Positions 58,167 to 64,000 of a DNA stretch of 64,000 nucleotides are shown in pieces. A program made the position numbers and the translations under genes. The notes under the pieces are model-generated. The model did no database searches. It saw only the letters and a list, made by a program, of their open reading frames with translations, and was not told where the DNA came from. This DNA is from Aristolochia californica. Lineage: Eukaryota > Streptophyta > Magnoliopsida > Piperales > Aristolochiaceae. Within the stretch, counting starts at the first letter, position 1, and the number at the start of each line of letters is the position of its first letter. The DNA lies in contig JARWKL010000016.1 of assembly GCA_029961685.1 (NCBI GenBank), forward strand, positions 16,188,157 to 16,252,156, given 5' to 3'.

Positions 58167-58640
58167 CTAATGTAGCCCACCACCGACACCACCCCCTGCT
58201 CCAGCGCCACCTCCAAACCCAGCTCCTCCACCTAATCCACCACCACCACCGCCTCCGAACCCTCCACCGCCACCTCCTCCGAGCCCTCCACCTGCTCCTG
58301 CTCCACCTCCAAAACCAGCACCACCCCCACTTCCAAATCCTCCTCCTGCTCCTCCTCCACCACCACCTCCAAATCCTCCTCCTCCCCCTCCTCCAAGGCC
58401 AGCTCCACCACCAGCACCAGCACCCCCACCGAATCCTGCCCCACCTCCGAGACCGCCACCGCCTCCGAGGCCACCCCCACCTCCACCACCAAATCCACCA
58501 CCCCCACCTCCTCCAAGACCACCTCCACCGTGGTGGAAGAAGTTCTTTTCCTCCTCAAAGCCTCCCTTGTTCACAAGCTTCCTTCCGCTTGCATTGCAGA
58601 CAAGGACACCGAGGAGCAGGAGGAGAAAGAACCTGGCCAT
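58167..58640 (-). CDS. glycine-rich secreted protein, intact
   Basis: The minus-strand ATG at 58,640 gives MARFFLLLLLGVLVCNASG, a signal peptide with cleavage near NASG. A short charged linker (RKLVNKGGFEEEKNFFHH) follows, then ~115 residues of GGGFGGG/GGGLGGG/GGAGFGGGAGAGGG repeats ending GGGVGGGLH; total 157 residues. This is a class I plant glycine-rich protein, usually a structural component of the cell wall. The TATA box upstream and uninterrupted frame argue for function. It shares architecture with the damaged gene at 34,490, but the N-terminal linkers differ, so they are not a recent duplicate pair. A plus-strand His/Pro-rich frame here is a shadow. Confidence 0.93.
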   Translation of the reverse strand: MARFFLLLLLGVLVCNASGRKLVNKGGFEEEKNFFHHGGGGLGGGGGGGFGGGGGGGLGGGGGLGGGAGFGGGAGAGGGAGLGGGGGGGFGGGGGGGAGGGFGSGGGAGFGGGAGAGGGLGGGGGGGFGGGGGGGLGGGAGFGGGAGAGGGVGGGLH

Positions 58641-58681
58641 TTTCACTTGCTTGTTGGGAAGTGGCGGAGGGATGCTTGGTT

Positions 58682-58688
58682 TATATAG
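58682..58688 (-). promoter_or_regulatory. TATA box of the glycine-rich gene
   Basis: On the minus strand CTATATAAAC lies ~45 bases upstream of the ATG at 58,640, placing transcription start a short distance before the codon. Confidence 0.7.
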
Positions 58689-58699
58689 ATGTAGAAAGG

Positions 58700-59569
58700 C
58701 TTGAGATGGAGAGGGACAGTTGAGAGGGATTTTAATCCCCAGCTGCGTTTAGGTGATCTTCATTGATGTAGTTCTCCCCTCTCCATTGATTCGGCCATCA
58801 ACCCTACAGTAACTATCCCCTGGTCCAGATAAAACCACCAATGAGAACGTCTGGCTGACCAAACTCGCCCACCACTTGCCCAAACTCGCCTCCCACTTGC
58901 TTGATTGTATTCTCCTCCTCATAGACAACCCGTGCCGTGATAATTAATAAACACAACTGTAAGGTTTGAAAGTGCTTCTCAAAGGAGACCCACCGGAGGT
59001 TCTGAAGACTTTTGGGCTGTCAGAAATGAACGGGGTGAATTTTTTAGCTATTTATTCATTTATTAGGCGCCCATCCTCATTAATTACCTGTCCAGTTCTT
59101 TGTTTCCACGGAGAGCCTGATGAACTACTCCAGTCTACAGTAACAAAGATAGCAAAGACATTTTTCGTCGAAGAGGAAACCTATTTTGTGCAAGCTGGTC
59201 TGTACTCTTCAAAGCTTCAGCTGCACTGGGATCATTTATCCTTCTGAAGAGAAAGTAGGCATTTAATTCGTTTTTTTCCGGGTGTAAAGCTTAATATCTT
59301 CAGGAAATGTTTGGTGAGACTTGAGAGAGGGGTTAATGTGGTAAGGCTTTCTACCCCCTCTCCTGTGATGATTTAAAATGAATCATGAAGCTTAAGAAAT
59401 AATGCAAAAGAGAAGACAATTTCCACAGAAGAGATTGCTCTTCGAGACGAGATATGATCCTGTAAGTTGATCCTATTATTTATATTGTCCGAGAGTTACA
59501 GATCATGTGAGGATTACATAGTTTTCGCTTCTTGGTTTAACTGTGTCTGTAAAGCAGCAATATTAACCT
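58700..59569 (+). other. intergenic with an unexplained 93-codon frame
   Basis: 58,966-59,247 (plus) is open with protein-like composition (LKGDPPEVLKTFGLSEMNG, CPVLCFHGEPDELLQSTV), but it has no ATG start in good context and no family I recognise. It could be an exon remnant. The rest carries no signal. Confidence 0.3.
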
Positions 59570-61020
59570 TTTTTATAGTGTTCTTGCAAGATGAGATTGA
59601 TAATGAGAGCTACAATACTACACCTACCACAAAGCAGAAGAGAGCGGTTGGACCAACCAAGTATAAAATTGAGTAATTGCTTAACAAATCTGTACTCACA
59701 GTAGCCAATGATCTATATTCTTCCTCAGAATGAGCAACAATGGGTTGCTTGCAAACTCTTCGAGAGGATGAGGTTATCCCCAAGATAAATGCTAAAACCA
59801 CTAATGGTAAGTGAAGTTTCAGGATCACCAACCCAATCAGAATATGAATTAACCATATGACTCACAAAATTGATAATCCCTTTCATGTATTACAAAATTC
59901 ATTTTGAGGCCTCAAAATGTTGTTGATATCGAGATGAGTCAAGGTAAAAAATTAACTAAATCTGTCCTCTAAAAAAAATTATACAAACAAATAGTGTGAC
60001 AAAAAATGAGATGAAATAATGGTTGATGGTGTATAGAATATATATTAGTATGAGAAGTGGAATGCAATGTGGATATTGAAGTGGATGCCATGTGTTTAGG
60101 CGGATTCTATATCAGTTTTCCAATGCGGATCTAGAACTGCACCATTGGATTGTGTGGTGGATCCTCGAGTCGAAACCGAACCGCGACATGTGGTTAAGCA
60201 CTGCAGACCATGTACCATCATATCAGGTCTGTAGCCAATCTCTAAAACCGGGTGTGTGAGCCACGTTGGCTCCTCATCTTCCTCTAGATGCAAAACGAAC
60301 CAGGGGTTTGAAATCTCAATTGCACCATATTTTCTTGATGTATTTTGACGAAACAAGAGGTAAAATACTCGGATTTGAGTCCTCTTTCAATACCTGTCAA
60401 TGAAAAACACAAAATTATAAACCATTGTTGAATGGCTTTTGATGAAACAATAGGCAAAATGCTCATAGTAAGCTGATCTATCTAATGCAAAAAAAAAAAA
60501 AATTGAATGAAAAACAACGGAATAAATAACACACAAATTATGTGAAAATTAAGTGTGAAACAAAGACTAGCCAAAATTAAACCTGCAGACTCTGATACCA
60601 TGAGAAATTTTTATGCAAAATATTAAATTAAAAATTAAAGGAACAAAATGCACAAACCAATTTTACCTAGTTCAGCCCTAGGAGCCTAATCCACATACGT
60701 AAAGAGAGGGATAAATTGTTTTGAATCAAAAGAAATTTTTATAATCAATACAAGCCTATTTATAGGCTAATGAAAAATACTTTGATTCTTTAATGAAATA
60801 TTTGAATTTCCTTAATTAAAGAAATCAAAATAATCAATATTTTCTCTTGATTTTAGGAAATCATGACAAATCAATCTATTATCCTAATTTATTATATAAT
60901 TTAATTTAAAAACTAATTTAATTTCTTTCTTAATCTAATGCATCTACTCCATCCTACTCTTCTATCACTGTCAATACATCATCTATTCCATCAGTCTGTT
61001 TCGTTATCTTCTATTTATTA
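59570..61020 (-). mobile_element. internally deleted copia element with 5' LTR (minus)
   Basis: On the minus strand 59,870-59,570 encodes an RNase H piece (SGFSIYLGDN, QPIVAHSEEEYRSLATVSTDL). At 60,591-60,601 the reverse complement of 'ctctgatacca' is a tRNA-Met primer-binding site. It abuts an LTR-like segment (about 60,602-61,020; AT-rich with a TATA-like ctatttatagg). Gag, protease, integrase and most RT are absent or unrecognisable between them. Two direct-repeat phrases (gatgaaacaataggcaaaat / gacgaaacaagaggtaaaat) occur in the remaining interior. Confidence 0.65.
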
Positions 61021-61739
61021 TGTTCCTCAATTTTTTATAAATATATTGTTAAAAATAAGCTAATGTCTCACTTACGTTGCTCAATTACCTTCTTTGTGAA
61101 GATGGAAAAGCAGTTTTTGGAGATACTGGAGCAGAGGGAGTTGAGGAAGATGCATTGGTCAGGATTTTGGATGAACTGCCTCTCAAGTTTGGGTCAGTTG
61201 TTGCGTGTAGGCAAAAACAAGTTAGGAGGCTTGGATGCATGCAGCTGACATGCAGCTGAAACCAATAGTTTTATTCTATTTTTTTTTTCTGGAATAAAAA
61301 TAGAAACTTAAAAACTTGGGCAATTCGAGTTAAGGAGAGCTCAATTGAGTATGTCTATAACATAAAAACTAAAATATATATGTTCTAATAGCCAAAAAAC
61401 AAAAAAGGGTCAGCAATGAAAAAGTTGTAATCTACAATTGGGACGTATCTCTCGTGAGGAAATCCAGCCAAGCTGTACAATTTATAATACAATGAGCTAC
61501 ACTGACAATGGTTTTAGTTCTAGAGAAAATAACGAGTAGACAAACGGGTCCAGATGGGTCAAGAAATTTAAATTTTACAGGTATATAAGTCTAACCACAA
61601 GTCGAGCAACCAAAACCAACCTGCCTTTATGCCAGAAGACGCAACCGAAAATGATCTGAGTACAATGTAAAACGCAAAGCAGTTAAGAGCTCATAGCTAT
61701 TTGAATATTTGATCCATAGTTCATATTAAAATAGTGTGG
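61021..61739. other. intergenic, no supported gene
   Basis: A short open stretch at 61,077-61,259 (DALVRILDELPLKFGSVV) looks protein-like but has no start, splice partner or recognised family. It may be an exon remnant. Otherwise AT-rich. Confidence 0.3.
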
Positions 61740-61870
61740 CAGAAGCCAATGACTCAATGGCCACCGGGTGGGATTTGTTTCTAGTGCGAGATTTTGGGCT
61801 CAAACCCCAAATGAACAGGGGTATAGTCTGCATGCATAATCAACATTATAAAAATATAAAAAAATATACA
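61740..61870 (+). mobile_element. SINE-like tRNA-derived element
   Basis: 'gactcaatggcca' resembles an A box and 'gggctcaaacccc' a B box. The 3' part ends 'gcatgcataatcaacatt' followed by (A/T)-rich repeats 'ataaaaatataaaaaaat'. It shares its 3' end with the element at 30,870-30,985. It is non-coding; the overlapping frame is ignored. Confidence 0.65.
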
Positions 61871-62844
61871 AAATCTTACAGTTTTGGGTCTCAATCCTCT
61901 CTTAATCAAGCAGGTAATGGTTCTTCCAAAACTGCAAAAAATTGGATGTTAATACCTAAATCAGCAAAATGATAAAAGACAGCTCCATTTTACTACTGCA
62001 TCCAAACCATCAACAAAAAGTTTATCATAATTCAAATGATCATGGCCACATAAGCAGATTTTGCAATAAAATCCAATCAGGACTAAAGGCACAGGATCTT
62101 TCTCAACCCAAGATCAATGTGAAACTCCCGCAAATTAGAGAATTAGCTAGAGATGTGACACAGTACTCAAACAATATCAAAATCTGCCATCAATCGTCTA
62201 ACTTTTGTCATTTAATTCAAATTTACTGTAAGAGCAACAACAATAGAACGCAAAAAACACAAGCTTTTAATACACACAACGATCACCAAGAAATAAGTTG
62301 AGCACGTTATGATTTAAACTTCATTTACTTACAGCCAGGGGATGATTATGATACACATTATAAAAAGAAAGTTTCACATAAAATTAGAAAATTCAGATTG
62401 AATTAGTTTGGGATCTGCTAAAGGTGTATCTGAATTTAATGATCATATTTTATTTTTTGCAATTATTTAAACTACAACTTATGATGTTAAGAATACAAAA
62501 TCCATTAAGAAGAACATGGAAATTGTTGGTGGTCTTCAACGATCATAAGAGAACTAAGAATGAACCATGTAGGTGCTATTTAACCCCACAAGAGTTTTTC
62601 TGTTTCTTTCTTTTCTTTTTTTTTGGTTAAAACCATACTAGCTTTGAAAAGTGAAAACATATAAATACTTTTAAAAAAGTCAAACTCTTGATATACCATT
62701 ATAAGTCTTACGAATTTTTTAGTACCATTTAATGTACAAGAACTGTCATATAATTTAATTTTGAAAAAACTTTGATACAAGCACCTTTCAAGCCCTATGG
62801 AATTAAAAACTCACAATTTCAGTTAAATAAGGGTCCAAAGCTTT
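61871..62844. other. intergenic, no gene seen
   Basis: AT-rich, with no repeat or coding signature. It may hold the 3' end of the VPS20 gene's last exon or UTR at its right side. Confidence 0.3.
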
Positions 62845-63186
62845 TCAATGTGCCTGTTTTGTGCTCAGTAATAATGTAAGGGGTGGGATGGGGCAGCAAA
62901 TCATGGTTGAACTGATACACCTTTCAGGTTTTCCAGGTGTGTTAGACTCCCCCAATGCTAATTGATCTGCTCTAGCCTCTGGGGGGTCCCTATCAGGCCA
63001 GTAACTGGCTCCTCTGGACCATCTGTTATACATTGATCTAGACAGCTCATACTGCTTCATTAACAATTTAATCTGAGGAAGACTCGAAGGGTGAAAGGTT
63101 GGAAAGAGATCATCCTATATCATCAAACCCTCAATATGTCCATTAGTATGGGTTTCAATCAAAGCTCATAAGGGGTTCACATGTAC

Positions 63187-63673
63187 CTTTTTCTCTACTA
63201 TGCGCTTGAGAAGCATCTTTCACTTCATATGAATCAGCAGTGTGGACAACCGGCTTATTTGTAGGCACATCAGGAAGCACCAAATTTTCACTAGCCTCAT
63301 CATCCTCAAGTATCTCAGCCTTCTCCAATGATTCGGTGACTTTAGAATTCACAGAAGCTTGGGGTAAATCTTGAAGAGTGATCTACACAAAAAGACAAGA
63401 AAGGCAATCATTTTCTTACACAGAAACAACAGAAATGAAGCTTAGCATACAGTGATGACATCTCAATAGCAAAAGCAGAAACTTAGAGATCCCCCCCAGT
63501 CCAAAAAGTGGAAATAGAATTTTTTTGATCAATTAAAAAATAAAAAACTGAAAGGCATCATGGAAGACAAAAGTACACACACTCAGTACCTCGGTTTCCA
63601 GGTCTTCAAATTCTGCCAAAACTTCTTCTTCATCTTCTGCAGATAGCTTCTCCCCCAAGATTGCATTAATTTC
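63187..63673 (-). CDS. VPS20: VPS20 (ESCRT-III, CHMP6-type), C-terminal exons, partial
   Basis: VPS20 nucleates ESCRT-III filaments at endosomes, linking ESCRT-II to SNF7 during multivesicular-body formation. Two minus-strand exons are supported. 63,673-63,590 encodes EINAILGEKLSAEDEEEVLA followed by EFEDLETE, the conserved SNF7-family region after helix 4 in plant VPS20. 63,382-63,187 encodes ITLQDLPQASVNSKVTESLE, an acidic stretch and NLVLPDVPTNKPVVH, matching the 'LPDVPTK' tail. GT/AG borders are clean. The 5' exons (basic N-terminal helices and myristoylation motif) lie beyond 64,000. The final exon is uncertain: the family's short EEPL-type ending is not obvious, though 'GPEEPV' occurs in one minus frame near 63,010. 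If splicing at 63,187 failed, the frame would end ~11 codons later. Confidence 0.85.
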
Positions 63674-64000
63674 CTTCAACAACAGATGTGATTGTGAACA
63701 TCAGCAATGAGTATAATAAGCAAATAGAAAAGCCAAAAGATAGGAAACAAATACATTTCAGGGAAAACCAGTAGCACAAAACATACAATAAGGAAGCTCA
63801 TTATTAGTCTTCTGTTATATTTACATTTCCAAACAAAGCCAATCAAAAGAATAATATACTTATGGTCCAATGCTCATATTATGCCCTAACCTTTCCAGCT
63901 CCTGGGCCATGCAAAATGAGCCACACAGTTTGTAACCAAGTTTTGGCATGTTGAAAAAGATCAAGAGCTTCCACTATCATCATCAAAGGCTTTGTTCAAA
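63674..64000 (-). other. intron of the VPS20 gene to the window edge
   Basis: Preceding the 63,673 exon on the minus strand is a T-rich tract with acceptor gttgaag. No upstream VPS20 exon is recognised before the edge, so the intron probably continues beyond it. Confidence 0.5.

Overview
The window is nuclear DNA from a flowering plant. The evidence is intron-rich genes of plant-type families (SKU5-similar monocopper oxidase-like protein, DUF247 protein, glycine-rich cell-wall-type proteins, a plant-like Rab3GAP catalytic subunit, ESCRT-III VPS20). It also carries plant retrotransposons primed by initiator tRNA-Met, PIF/Harbinger, MULE, TRIM and SINE elements, and plant-type TTTAGGG motifs. 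I cannot name the species from sequence alone. No tRNA, rRNA or CRISPR locus was found.

Layout. 1-10.4 kb is a transposon-only block: the 3' end of a Ty1/copia element, AT-rich repeats, then two PIF/Harbinger-like elements in opposite orientation (about 2.75-6.13 kb and 6.30-10.44 kb). These form a large imperfect palindrome, and both carry telomere-like (TTTAGGG) arrays. 12.0-15.0 kb holds a six-exon gene for a conserved 257-residue protein I do not recognise. 16.2-20.5 kb holds TRIM elements, a hAT-like element with GGCTCG-rich subterminal repeats, a direct duplication and another Harbinger fragment. 22.2-25.8 kb holds an intact eight-exon SKS gene (541 residues), preceded by diverged tandem repeats and a double G-box. 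27.5-33.0 kb holds a decayed, 3'-truncated Rab3GAP catalytic-subunit gene. 34.5-35.3 kb is a glycine-rich protein gene with two frameshifts.

35.8-47.6 kb is mostly repeats: a third TRIM, a degenerate minisatellite, a complete but coding-dead Ty1/copia element (37,586-43,469, with LTRs, PBS, PPT and a perfect 5-bp target duplication), tandem duplications, an LTR-like segment and a gag fragment. 47.8-49.4 kb is an intact two-exon DUF247 gene on the minus strand. 50.2-51.4 kb is a non-autonomous MULE with a perfect 9-bp target duplication. 51.9-56.7 kb holds nested retroelements, including a 313-bp TRIM inside a copia LTR with perfect 5-bp duplication. 58.2-58.6 kb is an intact glycine-rich secreted protein gene (minus). 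59.6-61.0 kb is another decayed copia, 61.7 kb a SINE, and 63.2-64 kb the 3' part of a VPS20 gene running off the right edge.

The host genes are unrelated single loci; nothing suggests an operon or gene cluster. The most unusual structure is the inverted pair of Harbinger-like elements with telomere-like higher-order arrays. They retain a Myb/SANT ORF1 remnant and a transposase ORF whose catalytic middle is deleted. All splice junctions were inferred by eye from GT/AG signals, reading frame and family resemblance.
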